From positions 124,001-188,000 of the forward strand of contig JAIUNW010000006.1 in assembly GCA_020161535.1 (NCBI GenBank): a stretch of DNA of 64,000 bases. The letters run 5' to 3'. Each line of letters starts with the position of its first letter. The stretch's first letter is position 1. This document shows, piece by piece, positions 45,009-54,566 of the stretch. Made by a program: the position numbers and the translations under genes. Source of the stretch: Bacteroidota bacterium (GTDB lineage Bacteria; Bacteroidota; Bacteroidia; Chitinophagales; Chitinophagaceae). The notes under the pieces are model-generated. The model saw only the letters and a program-made list of their open reading frames with translations, searched no databases and was not told the origin of the DNA.

Positions 45009-45854
45009 CTAGAAATAGCGGCGTACGCCCAGGCTCACATACCGCATTTTTGCTTTATCGCCCTGGAGATCATTGGATACATCCCTGTATAAGGCGGAAA
45101 AATATTGGGTAAACGATGCCTGCACCGACCATTGATCTGTAATCCCCTGTTCTATCATTCCCTGCCACAATACGGCGATTGAGTTAAAATCAGCTTTTTC
45201 GCTGTCTTTGATGACATAGGTATCGACCCTGATCGGCTCCGGGGCTTCGTTGACTGTGTAAACCGATTTCAGCCGCTTTGTACTTGAAACAACCGGTACA
45301 CTAATGCCAGCGCCAATGCCGATATAGGTTTTTCCGAAAACCCTGTATTTACCGGCAACGGCAACAGCGGTATATAGCAGGTGTGTAATACCCGCTTTAT
45401 CAGGGTCGCCATGCATTTGATAAACAATCGGACGCTCGGGATACAAATAAGCCTCCGGCGGTGGAAGGTTATAACCTGGCACCGGCCGGCCGGCATTGCC
45501 AAAATTCGTCGTTGAACCGTCACGAGTACTTCCCCTCACATAACTTTCTTCATACTTATTGAACTGGCGGTACGACAAATAAGAAAAGGCAACCGAGCCT
45601 TCCAAAAAAATGCGCGGATGCAATTGATAACGCAAGCCACCCTGTAAAGCGCCACCAGGCTTTTTGCTGAAAGTCGAACTGGTGTTAATATAAAGATAAG
45701 TGGGATTTGATACATCATCATCCATATAGCTTGCACTATTGTGAATGGTTGGTATCAGGGTTAGGTTAACATCGCCCTGGGCAAAATAGCGGATCTGTGC
45801 CTGAGCCGCACAGCCCAATAAGGCCAGTAATAATGGTAGGTAGATTTTTTTCAT
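45009..45854 (-). CDS. Small outer-membrane beta-barrel protein
   Basis: A 281-residue exported protein (signal MKKIYLPLLLALLGCAAQAQ). It has alternating aromatic/hydrophobic strands typical of a barrel: GALQGGLRYQLHPRIFLEGS, VAFSYLSYRQFNKYEES, LLYTAVAVAGKYRVFGKTY, IGIGAGISVPVV, then SVQASFTQYFSALYRD and a C-terminal strand ending in a terminal Phe (YVSLGVRRYF), the signature of BAM-inserted proteins. The start at 45854 is set by the signal peptide. It lies 37 bases after the GH63-like gene in the same direction, so it may be read together with it. No function is known. Confidence 0.78.
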   Translation of the reverse strand: MKKIYLPLLLALLGCAAQAQIRYFAQGDVNLTLIPTIHNSASYMDDDVSNPTYLYINTSSTFSKKPGGALQGGLRYQLHPRIFLEGSVAFSYLSYRQFNKYEESYVRGSTRDGSTTNFGNAGRPVPGYNLPPPEAYLYPERPIVYQMHGDPDKAGITHLLYTAVAVAGKYRVFGKTYIGIGAGISVPVVSSTKRLKSVYTVNEAPEPIRVDTYVIKDSEKADFNSIAVLWQGMIEQGITDQWSVQASFTQYFSALYRDVSNDLQGDKAKMRYVSLGVRRYF

Positions 45855-45891
45855 AGCAAGGTTTGTAAGCAAGGCTACGAAAAATTTTCGT

Positions 45892-48501
45892 TTATTCTTC
45901 CATTTCCAACAATAAGTTGGCCACCAGGGCGGTCCACCCGGTTTGGTGCGAGGCGCCCAAACCCTGACCACTGTCGCCATGAAAATATTCGTAAAACAAA
46001 TGGGGCTCTCGAAAATGCTTCGCTGCCCATTCTTTCTGATGTGCCGGATGGTACCGGAACTGACCGGTTTCGCTGCGTTCAAATATTTTCAGCAATCGTT
46101 TTGAAAGCTCATTGGCGATTTGCTTCAAGGTTAACTTCCTGCCCGATTTCGCCGGAAATTCAAACGTATAGGCATCACCGTAATACGTATGAAATTTGCG
46201 CAAGGCCTGGATGATGAGGTAGTTGATGGGAAACCAGATGGGCCCCCGCCAATTGGAATTGCCGCCGAACATCGAACTGGTACTATCGCCCGGTTCATAC
46301 TGAATGCGGTATTCGATGCCCTGGTAACTGAAAACAAATGGATGTTCCTGGTAATGTTTCGATAGGGAGCGGATGCCGTAGTCGGACAAAAACTCTGCTT
46401 CGTCGAGCAGGCGCTTTAACAAGAGCTCCAGCCGGTCGCCGAGCATGATGGCAAAAAGATAATTGCCGTCTTTGTTCTTCACTTCAATGTCTGAAATTAT
46501 GCGGGCAAGATCGGGACGGGTTAGTCGGATCACTTCCAGGCGGGTATTGAATTCCCGCAGCTTCTCAAAAGAACTTTCATGCATGATCTCTACAGCCAGC
46601 AAAGGAATAATGCCCACCAGCGAGCGGATCTTCAGGCGCTGACTGCTGCCATTTTCAAACTGGATGGCATCATAGTAAAAAGCATCTTCTTCATCCCACA
46701 ACGAAATATCTTTCTTACCAATATGGTGCATGGCCCAACCAATATTCAGGAAGTGCCGGAAAAATTTCGACGCCGATTCTTCATAGGCACGGTTGTGCTG
46801 CGCCAGCTCGAGCGAAATGCGGAGCATATTAATGGCATACATGGCCATCCAACTGGTGGCATCGGCCTGTTGTAATTTCTTAATGCCATAGGGCATGTGG
46901 TTGCGGTCGAACACCCCAATATTATCCAAACCAAGAAAACCACCTTCAAAAATATCGATGCCATTGGCGTCTTTCTGGTTTACCCACCAGGTGAAATTCA
47001 TGAGCAGTTTCTGGAAGGCCCGCTCCAGGAATTCCCAATCAGCCGTGCCAGTTCTTTTTTTGTCGGCCTCAAACACATACCAAACCGACCAGGCATGCAC
47101 CGGCGGATTTACATCACTGAAATTCCATTCGTAAGCAGGTATCTGCCCATTGGGATGCATATAGTACTCACGCAACACCAATTGCAATTGCTGTTTGGCA
47201 AACGCGGGATCAACATGCACAAAACTGGCCGCATGGAATGCCAGATCCCAGGCCGCAAACCAGGGATATTCCCATTTATCAGGCATGGAAATAATATTGC
47301 GCGATGTCAGGTGCTGCCAATCGTAGTTGCGTTTAAACAATCGTTGTGGCGCTGTTTCGCCAGGCTCACCAAAGAGCCACTTGTACACATCGAGGTAATA
47401 AAACTGCTTGGTCCACAGTAAGCCGCCAAAAGCATCGCGCAACAATTGCTGTTTGTCAGCAGGCATATTTGCCGGCATCAGTTGTTGATAAAAAGAATCG
47501 GTTTCTGCTTTTCGACTGGCCAGGATGGCATCAAAATCGATCCAGGGATGGTCGTTGGCAGTTTTGCTGAGTCGAACGCGAAAGCGGGCCACTTTGCCCG
47601 CGCCCAATTTCTTTTGGTACCAAACAGCCGATTTGGTGCCGCATTTTATAGGATTAACCGAATCCATGCCATCCACCACATGGTTGTTGATGCCGTCTTT
47701 CACATAGGCCGCATCATTGGGCCGGCTGTACATGCGAATATTATTGGTTTCATTGTCGCAGAACAATTGCTCGGCATTTTCATGATACAAAAAATACTGC
47801 CCGTTGCGCGTGGAATCGCTTAACAAACAACCATCGTTTAATGACCTGATGGCCGGTTTACTAAAGCGCGGATTGTGTTTCCAGAAATTACGAAACCAGA
47901 GTTGCGGCAACACATGTATGGTGGCGGCTTCAGGCCCACGATTGTATACGGTGATATTTAACAGGATATCATCAAAAGAAGCTTTGGCATATTCAATGAA
48001 ACAATCGAAATATCGGTTTTCATCGAAGAGGCCGGTATCCAGCATTTCAAATTCAGGCGAATAGCGGTCGCGCTGGTTTTGCCGCAACAAATCCAAATAC
48101 GGGAAAGCCGCCTGCGGATATTTATACAGGAACTTGCAATAAGAATGGGTAGGCGATGAGTCGAGGTGAAAATAAAGCTCCTTCACATCTTCGCCATGAT
48201 TGCCTTCGTTGTTGGTGAGGCCGAACAGTCGTTCTTTCAACAGCGGGTCCTGCCCATTCCAGAAAGCGGGCGCGAGACAAAGTACCTGGTCCTGGTCGCA
48301 GAAACCTGCCAGTGCATCTTCTCCCCAACGATAGGCATAACTTCGTGCCAGGTCGTGGTTAATATAATTCCAGGTATTGCCTTCGAGACTATAATCTTCC
48401 CGAACCGTGCCCCATTGACGGTCTGCAACATAGGGTCCCCATTTTTTCCAGTTTTTCTGATTGGCCGATAATTCCAGCCGCTCATGCTCAGCATTGGTCA
48501 A
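45892..48501 (-). CDS. GH63-type glucosidase / MGH-like glycoside hydrolase, cytoplasmic
   Basis: An 869-residue (alpha/alpha)6-barrel enzyme. The family N-terminus is ERLELSANQKNWKKWGPYVA, then RQWGTVREDYS and WNYINHDLARSYAYRWGED. Later blocks are PYGIKKLQQADATSWMAMY, SMFGGNSNWRGPIWFPINY and the C-terminal FHGDSGQGLGASHQTGWTAL, which matches the conserved end of MGH1/GH63-like hydrolases. Characterised relatives hydrolyse glucosylglycerate or mannosylglycerate, or alpha-glucosides. There is no signal peptide, so it works in the cytoplasm. TTG at 48501 is the only reasonable start. It is downstream of bestrophin and opposite a sucrose-phosphate-synthase-like gene, which suggests a role in compatible-solute turnover. 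Confidence 0.87.
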   Translation of the reverse strand: MTNAEHERLELSANQKNWKKWGPYVADRQWGTVREDYSLEGNTWNYINHDLARSYAYRWGEDALAGFCDQDQVLCLAPAFWNGQDPLLKERLFGLTNNEGNHGEDVKELYFHLDSSPTHSYCKFLYKYPQAAFPYLDLLRQNQRDRYSPEFEMLDTGLFDENRYFDCFIEYAKASFDDILLNITVYNRGPEAATIHVLPQLWFRNFWKHNPRFSKPAIRSLNDGCLLSDSTRNGQYFLYHENAEQLFCDNETNNIRMYSRPNDAAYVKDGINNHVVDGMDSVNPIKCGTKSAVWYQKKLGAGKVARFRVRLSKTANDHPWIDFDAILASRKAETDSFYQQLMPANMPADKQQLLRDAFGGLLWTKQFYYLDVYKWLFGEPGETAPQRLFKRNYDWQHLTSRNIISMPDKWEYPWFAAWDLAFHAASFVHVDPAFAKQQLQLVLREYYMHPNGQIPAYEWNFSDVNPPVHAWSVWYVFEADKKRTGTADWEFLERAFQKLLMNFTWWVNQKDANGIDIFEGGFLGLDNIGVFDRNHMPYGIKKLQQADATSWMAMYAINMLRISLELAQHNRAYEESASKFFRHFLNIGWAMHHIGKKDISLWDEEDAFYYDAIQFENGSSQRLKIRSLVGIIPLLAVEIMHESSFEKLREFNTRLEVIRLTRPDLARIISDIEVKNKDGNYLFAIMLGDRLELLLKRLLDEAEFLSDYGIRSLSKHYQEHPFVFSYQGIEYRIQYEPGDSTSSMFGGNSNWRGPIWFPINYLIIQALRKFHTYYGDAYTFEFPAKSGRKLTLKQIANELSKRLLKIFERSETGQFRYHPAHQKEWAAKHFREPHLFYEYFHGDSGQGLGASHQTGWTALVANLLLEMEE

Positions 48502-48585
48502 GCGATGCAGTTAAAAGGTTAATATCGGCAGCGGCAATCGAAGCAGGGTACAAATAGTAAGATGCTAATGTATGAAAAGACTTCT

Positions 48586-49497
48586 TCAATCAATGAAATG
48601 AGACGTTGGTTGTTGCAAGGGCGCTTGTGCCACACCGGTTTGTTCAAAAACAGAATACTCGATGGTGCGACAAATGGAATTCAATGCCAGGTCGTTGGCT
48701 GCCTCACCAAAGGGTTCACCGATATCATCAACAATGGCATCCAGCGAAATAAAAGTATAGCTGATGAACATCACCAAAAAGGGCATCATCCAATGCAATA
48801 CTTCCAGTAGCCCAAAAGGCAATAAAAAGCAATAGATATATACTACGCGGTGCAACAGCACATGGTAAGCAAAAGGCAGCGGTGTGTTTAATATGCGTTC
48901 GCAACCGCCAACAATTTCTGACATCACCGATAGCCGCTTGTCGGTTGCACTTAACTGCATGCTGTCGATCAAACCTTCGCGGTGTTTAACAGCCAGCCAG
49001 TTTGCCATCAGGTCAAGAATGGCCACTGGCTTAAAATATTTTTTTTCGATCGCGTCCATTTCTGCTGGCGACAACAATCTTTGCAAGTTTTTGCTGTCTT
49101 TTTTTCGCAACTCATCGTTAAGCGCCCAGGCGAAAGCTGCATTCAATCGCGCAAAATGTTGTTGGTCTTCGGGCGATAAGCCTGGCATCCATGCCATTGT
49201 TTCGCGTACCAGCGATCTTGTTTCATTAACAAGTGATCCCCAAAGTTTGCGGCCTTCCCAATAACGATCGTAACTGGCCGTGTTACAAAAGCCTACGAAG
49301 ATGGCCAGCGAGATACCGATCAGTGTAAATATGGTGGGACTAACAGCAAACAAACGACCGTATCTGGTGCTTTGCAAGAAAAGAACAACAAACGAAAAGC
49401 CTGTTATAACAAGCAGTTGCGGCAATATTCTTGGCAATACCGAGCCATGCCAGGCAAAAAGCATTCGCGTCCAATGTATTCTTTCTCTAACGATCAT
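48586..49497 (-). CDS. Bestrophin-family (UPF0187) ion channel
   Basis: A 303-residue inner-membrane protein. The family N-terminus is MIVRERIHWTRMLFAWHGS followed by a hydrophobic helix (PQLLVITGFSFVVLFLQ). Further blocks are FTLIGISLAIFVGFCNTASYDRYWEGRKLWG (conserved NTASYDRYWEGR) and the C-terminal MFISYTFISLDAIVDDIGEPFG. Bacterial bestrophins conduct small ions, often cations. ATG 49497 is preferred to 49527. It is upstream of the GH63-like gene on the same strand and divergent from the sucrose-phosphate-synthase-like gene, with 93 bases between. Confidence 0.92.
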   Translation of the reverse strand: MIVRERIHWTRMLFAWHGSVLPRILPQLLVITGFSFVVLFLQSTRYGRLFAVSPTIFTLIGISLAIFVGFCNTASYDRYWEGRKLWGSLVNETRSLVRETMAWMPGLSPEDQQHFARLNAAFAWALNDELRKKDSKNLQRLLSPAEMDAIEKKYFKPVAILDLMANWLAVKHREGLIDSMQLSATDKRLSVMSEIVGGCERILNTPLPFAYHVLLHRVVYIYCFLLPFGLLEVLHWMMPFLVMFISYTFISLDAIVDDIGEPFGEAANDLALNSICRTIEYSVFEQTGVAQAPLQQPTSHFID

Positions 49498-49552
49498 GTA
49501 TAGTTGTTTTGGCTCATAAAGGTACAAATCCCCCTAATTAAGCCAGGTTTGT

Positions 49553-49560
49553 TATATTTG
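49553..49560 (+). promoter_or_regulatory. -7 promoter box for the sucrose-phosphate-synthase-like gene
   Basis: TATATTTG, exact match to TAnnTTTG, 30 bases before the ATG. A minus-strand candidate for bestrophin (TACCTTTA) lies about 49516-49523, so the 93-base gap probably holds both promoters. Confidence 0.5.
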
Positions 49561-49590
49561 CCGTTTGCCTAGCGTGAAAAAACGACTACC

Positions 49591-51765
49591 ATGGAAGGAT
49601 ACTATGTTCAGTTGTTTAGTCCGCACGGACTGATTAGATACAACAACCCCGAGATTGGCCGCGACCGGGATACAGGCGGCCAGGTGAAATATGTACTCGA
49701 ATGCCTTGAAGCTTTGTCTGCCCACCCGGCCATCAGAAAAGTGGATCTCTTTACCAGAAGAATTGCAGACAAAAGGGTTTCGCCCGGTTATGAATCGGAA
49801 ACAGAAATTGTAAACGACAAGGCGCGTATTGTTCGGATGACCTGCGGTGGCACGCAGTACCGCAGCAAAGAATCACTGTGGGAATACCTGGATGAATTTA
49901 TCGACAATACGATTCGTTTCATTGAAAAGGAAGACGACTTTCCCGACGTGGTACACGGCCACTATGCAGATGGCAATTACCTCGCCGCGCAAATCAGCGA
50001 TGTGTATGGCATCCCTTTTCTTGCCACCGGTCACTCACTCGGCAGGAACAAAAAGCAACTCTTGTTACAACAGGGGATAAGCGCTGAGAAGATCGACGAG
50101 AAATTTAATATGGAACGTCGCATCGCAGTAGAAGAATCGACCTTGCAAAAAGCCGATGCATTTATTGTTAGCACCCAACATATCATCGATAGCCAATACC
50201 GCTTGTACCAGCAGTTTGCACCCGAAAAATTTCACGTGATACCACCGGGGGTAAACAATGAATTGTTTTATCCGTTCTATCGTTTCGATATGCCTTCATT
50301 CCGGATGTCGATCGAACAGGAACAAACCGTGTATCGCGTCAGTACCGACATGGATCGTTTTCTTTTCAATCCGGCGAAGCCGCTGATCTTATCGATTGGC
50401 CGGGCCGACAAACGGAAAAATTTTGAAACGATTATCCAGGCTTTTGGCAACGACCGAGAATTGCAATCGATGGCCAACCTGGCCATATTTGCCGGCGTGC
50501 GGAAAGACATTACACAAATGCCCGAAGAAGAACAGTCGATCCTCACCAACCTGCTATTGTTGATGGACAAATACGACCTCTACGGCAAAATGGCCATTCC
50601 TAAAAAGAACGACCCCAGTCGCGAAGTGCCCGAAATATATCGCCTCGCCGCGCGAAAGATGGGTGTGTTCGTCAATGCTACTCCTGGTGAAAACTTTGGG
50701 TTGACCATTGTGGAAGCCTCTGCCTGCGGACTACCCGTCATCGCTTCACCAAGTGGCGGTCCCAAAGAAATTTTAGCGCAATGTGAAAATGGGTTGTTGG
50801 TGGATGTAGAAGATCCCGCTGCTATTGCGCAGGCGTTGAAAACCATTATCGCCGACCAGCCATTGTGGAACCGCTATTCTGCCAATGGCATCATGGGGGT
50901 GGATCAATATTATTCGTGGACGGCTTTTGCCGACAAATATGTACAGGTATTGCAGGAATTAGCGGGCCGCAGTATCGAGCCGGGTACCAGCTTTCCGGGA
51001 AAACCAGCGTATGGGAAAAAACTCACGCGCGCCACGCACTTTTTTATCAGCGACCTCGACGGCACCCTGGTTGATGGACGTAATAGTCCCGGGCTCGACG
51101 CCCTCTCCAACTGGTTTGCACAAAGAAGTGATGACATGGTTTTTGGGGTGGCAAGCGGCCGCAACCGCGACTTAACAGCAAAGGCATTTACAGAATATGA
51201 TTTGCCGGCACCCGATATCATGATCTGTTCTGCGGGCGCTGAAATTTACTATACCGATAAAATGATTCCCGACAATGGTTGGGAAAAACACATCGACTAC
51301 CAATGGCGAAAAGCAGAATTGAAAACAGCGTTGCAAAAATTTCCAGGCATTCGCTTGCAGGAAGACGATGCCCAGCGAAGGTTTAAACTCAGTTATTATG
51401 TCGACAACGGTTTTACCGACGATCAACTGGCCGACCTGTACAAATTTCTCGACGATGAGCGGTTGCGCGTAAAATTGTTGCTCACCGAAAACAAATACCT
51501 CGACTTCCTGCCTTTCCGCGCCAGCAAAGGCAATGCGGTGCGATACCTCAGCCACAAATGGAAAATGCCATTGGAAAATATCATCACGGCCGGCAATAGC
51601 GGCAATGATAAAGACATGTTAACCGGTAAGATGAAAGGTATTGTGGTAGCCAATTACAGCGAAGAACTGGCTACACTCAAAAAGAGCCGGTCGGTTTATT
51701 TCGCAGAAAAAGAATTGGCGGCCGGCGTGTTAGAGGGACTGCATCACTATTTAGCAAAATCATAA
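49591..51765 (+). CDS. Sucrose-phosphate synthase-like GT4 glycosyltransferase fused to a HAD phosphatase
   Basis: A 724-residue two-domain cytoplasmic enzyme. Residues 1-470 are GT-B: QLFSPHGLIRYNNPEIGRD and DTGGQVKYVLECLE are the sucrose-synthase/SPS substrate motifs, with a GHYADGNYLAAQISD block. The nucleotide-sugar end has IGRADKRKNFETII and PGENFGLTIVEASACGLPVI (EX7E). From about 484 comes a HAD-IIB phosphatase: DLDGTLVDG (near 489), ASGRN, and AGNSGNDKDML. This is a synthase plus phosphatase layout for making sucrose or a related non-phosphorylated solute such as glucosylglycerol. Exact sugars are not readable. It is divergent from bestrophin and the GH63-like hydrolase. Confidence 0.88.
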   Translation: MEGYYVQLFSPHGLIRYNNPEIGRDRDTGGQVKYVLECLEALSAHPAIRKVDLFTRRIADKRVSPGYESETEIVNDKARIVRMTCGGTQYRSKESLWEYLDEFIDNTIRFIEKEDDFPDVVHGHYADGNYLAAQISDVYGIPFLATGHSLGRNKKQLLLQQGISAEKIDEKFNMERRIAVEESTLQKADAFIVSTQHIIDSQYRLYQQFAPEKFHVIPPGVNNELFYPFYRFDMPSFRMSIEQEQTVYRVSTDMDRFLFNPAKPLILSIGRADKRKNFETIIQAFGNDRELQSMANLAIFAGVRKDITQMPEEEQSILTNLLLLMDKYDLYGKMAIPKKNDPSREVPEIYRLAARKMGVFVNATPGENFGLTIVEASACGLPVIASPSGGPKEILAQCENGLLVDVEDPAAIAQALKTIIADQPLWNRYSANGIMGVDQYYSWTAFADKYVQVLQELAGRSIEPGTSFPGKPAYGKKLTRATHFFISDLDGTLVDGRNSPGLDALSNWFAQRSDDMVFGVASGRNRDLTAKAFTEYDLPAPDIMICSAGAEIYYTDKMIPDNGWEKHIDYQWRKAELKTALQKFPGIRLQEDDAQRRFKLSYYVDNGFTDDQLADLYKFLDDERLRVKLLLTENKYLDFLPFRASKGNAVRYLSHKWKMPLENIITAGNSGNDKDMLTGKMKGIVVANYSEELATLKKSRSVYFAEKELAAGVLEGLHHYLAKS

Positions 51766-51775
51766 GCGATAGCCA

Positions 51776-51815
51776 TCAAAAAAACACCGCGCTTACGAAT
51801 TGTAAACGCGGTGTT
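51776..51815 (-). terminator. Terminator after nrdA (leftward)
   Basis: Stem AACACCGCG / CGCGGTGTT (51783-51791 / 51807-51815) with a TTAC/GTAA inner pair. On the minus strand it is followed by a T-run (51778-51784). It also lies just past the stop of the convergent GT/HAD gene. Confidence 0.85.
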
Positions 51816-51853
51816 ATTGGAATAGATATTTTTTTGCTGTCGCAGAAAGACTG

Positions 51854-53569
51854 TTAGGCCTCACAGCTTTTACAACTCACCAGGCTGGTGACCATTTCTT
51901 TCGACACACTCTGGCTGCGCTGGTAGTACAGGGTTTTGATACCGAGTTTCCAGGCTTCAATCAGCAGGCGGTTCACTTCTTTCACCGGCAGATCGGCCGG
52001 GATATTCAGGTTCAGGCTCTGCGACTGGTCAACATATTGCTGGCGTATAGAAGCTTGTTGAATAATTTCCAACTGGCTGATCTCTTTGAAGGTTTTGAAT
52101 ACTTCTTTTTCTTCGGTAGTCAAACCCGAGAGGTGTTGCACACTACCATGGTTCAGCATGATGCTGCGCCAGGTGTCTTCATTGTCCATGCCTTTTTTCT
52201 CCAGCAATGCTTTCAAGTACTTGTTCTTGCGCATGAAATTGCCTTTCGACAAACCGGCTTTGTAGTAGTTGCTGCTAAAAGGTTCGATACCTGGCGATGT
52301 TTGTCCCAGGATGGCCGAAGACGAAGTAGTTGGTGCAATGGCCAGCAAGGTAGTATTGCGGCGGCCATAGCCTTTCAGCATTTCCGGTTCACCGTAAATC
52401 CAGGCCAGGTCCTTGCTTGCTTTCACGGCTTTGTCTTCAATGTCTTTGAAGATCATGGCCGTCAGTTGCTTGGCACGCAGCCCTTCAAACGGAATCATGT
52501 TTTTTTGCAGGTATGAGTGCCAGCCGAGTACACCGAGGCCCAGGGCACGGTGGCGTTTGGCGAAACGGTTGGCTGCTTCGAGGTAGTGGTTGCCCTCTGT
52601 TTTGGCAATGAATTCCTGCAACACCGCATCGAGGAAATAGATGGCCAGTTTAACCGCATTGGTGTCTTTCCATTCGTCGTACAACTCGAGGTTCATCGAC
52701 AACAAGCAGCAGATAAACGACTCGTCTTCGTTAGACGGCAGCATGATTTCTGAGCAGAGATTGCTGGCGTTGATCGAAAGATTTTTGTCTTTGTAAACCT
52801 GTGGTTTGTTGCGGTTCACGTTATCGGTAAAGAAGATATAGGGCAGGCCTTTCTGTTGGCGGCTCTCGAGCACTTTCGCCCAGATCTTACGCTTCTCCAT
52901 ATCGCCATCAATCATGTCCTGCATCCAGTAGTCAGGCACACATACGCCATTGAACAGGTTCTGAATGGGATGACCAATGTCTTTGATGCGCAGAAAATCT
53001 TCAATATCACCATGGTCAATATCCATATAGGCAGCGAAGGCACCACGGCGAACGCCTCCTTGCGAAATCGTATCCATCGCTGTATCAAACAAGCGCATAA
53101 AACTAACGGCACCACTACTCTTACCGTTGTCGGTAACAGCACTGCCTCTTTCGCGCAGGGAGCCGAAATAAGCCGATGTGCCACCACCCAGTTTGGTTTG
53201 CATGATCACTTCGCCCAGCTTGTGCGTGATGCCTTCAATATGATCGGGCACATGCACATTGAAGCAGGAGATGGGCAGGCCACGTTCTGTACCCATATTG
53301 GCCCAGATCGGCGAGCTCAGGCTCATCCAGCCACGCTCTACCATTTCTTTGAATGCATCTTTCAGTTCAGGTTTGTACAAACGTTGTGCAGCAGCGCTAC
53401 AGATACGTTCAATGGCGCCCTCTACCGTTTCGCCCTTAAGCAGGTATCCGCGGTTGAGGATTTGTTCGCTTTCTTCGTTCTTCCACCAGAGTTTTTCATG
53501 TTCGTTGGAAGGAATCAGTAATTGTTCGGTAGCAGTGGGCACTGGGTTTTGTTCAAATAAGGTGGTCAT
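51854..53569 (-). CDS. nrdA: Ribonucleoside-diphosphate reductase alpha subunit (short, no ATP-cone)
   Basis: A 571-residue class I large subunit that reduces NDPs to dNDPs. The barrel shows the first active-site Cys in ISCFNVHV (near 102), LGGGTSAYFG, GAVSFMRLFD, NLCSEIMLPS (active-site Cys and Glu near 272) and the second redox Cys in ICCLLSMNL (near 286). The radical-transfer pair is in TLYYQRSQS, and the C-terminal swinging CxxC is CKSC (566-569). Typical NrdA is 750-850 residues with an N-terminal ATP-cone; here the protein starts in the catalytic part, so the cone is missing. It lies 22 bases after nrdB in one operon. A terminator follows. Confidence 0.93.
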   Translation of the reverse strand: MTTLFEQNPVPTATEQLLIPSNEHEKLWWKNEESEQILNRGYLLKGETVEGAIERICSAAAQRLYKPELKDAFKEMVERGWMSLSSPIWANMGTERGLPISCFNVHVPDHIEGITHKLGEVIMQTKLGGGTSAYFGSLRERGSAVTDNGKSSGAVSFMRLFDTAMDTISQGGVRRGAFAAYMDIDHGDIEDFLRIKDIGHPIQNLFNGVCVPDYWMQDMIDGDMEKRKIWAKVLESRQQKGLPYIFFTDNVNRNKPQVYKDKNLSINASNLCSEIMLPSNEDESFICCLLSMNLELYDEWKDTNAVKLAIYFLDAVLQEFIAKTEGNHYLEAANRFAKRHRALGLGVLGWHSYLQKNMIPFEGLRAKQLTAMIFKDIEDKAVKASKDLAWIYGEPEMLKGYGRRNTTLLAIAPTTSSSAILGQTSPGIEPFSSNYYKAGLSKGNFMRKNKYLKALLEKKGMDNEDTWRSIMLNHGSVQHLSGLTTEEKEVFKTFKEISQLEIIQQASIRQQYVDQSQSLNLNIPADLPVKEVNRLLIEAWKLGIKTLYYQRSQSVSKEMVTSLVSCKSCEA

Positions 53570-53591
53570 GGCAGGTGTATATTAATGGGTA

Positions 53592-54566
53592 TCAGAACAG
53601 ATCGTAAGCAGAAATGCTCTTGTCAAATTTGGTGTATTCTACAGGACGTTTGGCGAAGAAATCATCGAGACTGTTCGAGAAAACTTCTTCTTCAAACCAA
53701 AGCATTGGTGCGATGTCTTTGGTCGTAATATTAAATACCGGTGCAAAGCCGATCTGCTCCAGGCTATCGTCGGCGCGCTTCTTCATAAAATTGGTGAGGT
53801 CCTGTTTCTTCACAATATCAATATCGCCTGCATTGAAAATCCAGTCGAGCATACGGCCTTCGGTTTCGATCGATTGGGCCACGGTTGTGCGCACGTGTTC
53901 AATCATTTCAGCCGAAAAAATATCAGGGTACTCGCCGCGCAGTTTGTTTACTATATAAATACCAGCGTTGGCATGGATTTGTTCATCCACCGAAGTCCAT
54001 GCGATGATATTGCTAACATTCTTCATCAGTCCCTTGAAACGGGTGAAAGAAAGTATAATCGCAAACTGCGAAAACAGGCTCACGTTTTCAATCAACAGGC
54101 TGAAAAGAATCAAAGAGGTGATATAGGATTTGCGATCGTCAGATTTGGCGTTTTGCAGGGCACCAGAAAGATAGTCGATCCGCTCGCGCACCACCGGTAC
54201 GTCGAGCAGTTTCTCGAACTGGTTATTATACCCCAGCACTTCCAGCAGGCGCGAATAGGCTTCTGAGTGGCGGAATTCACATTCAGCGAAAGTGGCACCC
54301 AAACCATTCATTTCCGGCTTCGGAAAATGCTGGTAAAGATTACCCCAGAAAGATTTCACCGCTACTTCAATCTGCGCAATCGACAACAGGCTGTTTTTGA
54401 TGGCATTTTGTTCAGCAGCACTCAAATGGGCATGAAAATCCTGGATATCGGCCGTAAAATCCACCTCCGAATGCACCCAAAACGATTTATTAATGGCCGA
54501 TGTAAACTGGAGTACTTCGGGGTACTCAAAAGGTTTGTACTGGATTCTCTTATCAAATAAGCCCAT
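53592..54566 (-). CDS. nrdB: Ribonucleoside-diphosphate reductase beta subunit
   Basis: A 324-residue ferritin-like small subunit. The metal and radical site is intact: ECEFRHSEAY (Glu-x-x-His with the Tyr four residues after the His, as in E. coli Y122) and VDEQIH (Glu and His ligands). Thus it should form a tyrosyl radical like class Ia/Ib enzymes. The C-terminus ends SISAYDLF, carrying the aromatic tail that docks on NrdA. ATG 54566 is preferred over an upstream alternative start since MGLFDKRIQYKPFEY is the usual N-terminus. Some Bacteroidetes carry the ATP-cone on NrdB; this protein has no room for it. Confidence 0.94.
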   Translation of the reverse strand: MGLFDKRIQYKPFEYPEVLQFTSAINKSFWVHSEVDFTADIQDFHAHLSAAEQNAIKNSLLSIAQIEVAVKSFWGNLYQHFPKPEMNGLGATFAECEFRHSEAYSRLLEVLGYNNQFEKLLDVPVVRERIDYLSGALQNAKSDDRKSYITSLILFSLLIENVSLFSQFAIILSFTRFKGLMKNVSNIIAWTSVDEQIHANAGIYIVNKLRGEYPDIFSAEMIEHVRTTVAQSIETEGRMLDWIFNAGDIDIVKKQDLTNFMKKRADDSLEQIGFAPVFNITTKDIAPMLWFEEEVFSNSLDDFFAKRPVEYTKFDKSISAYDLF

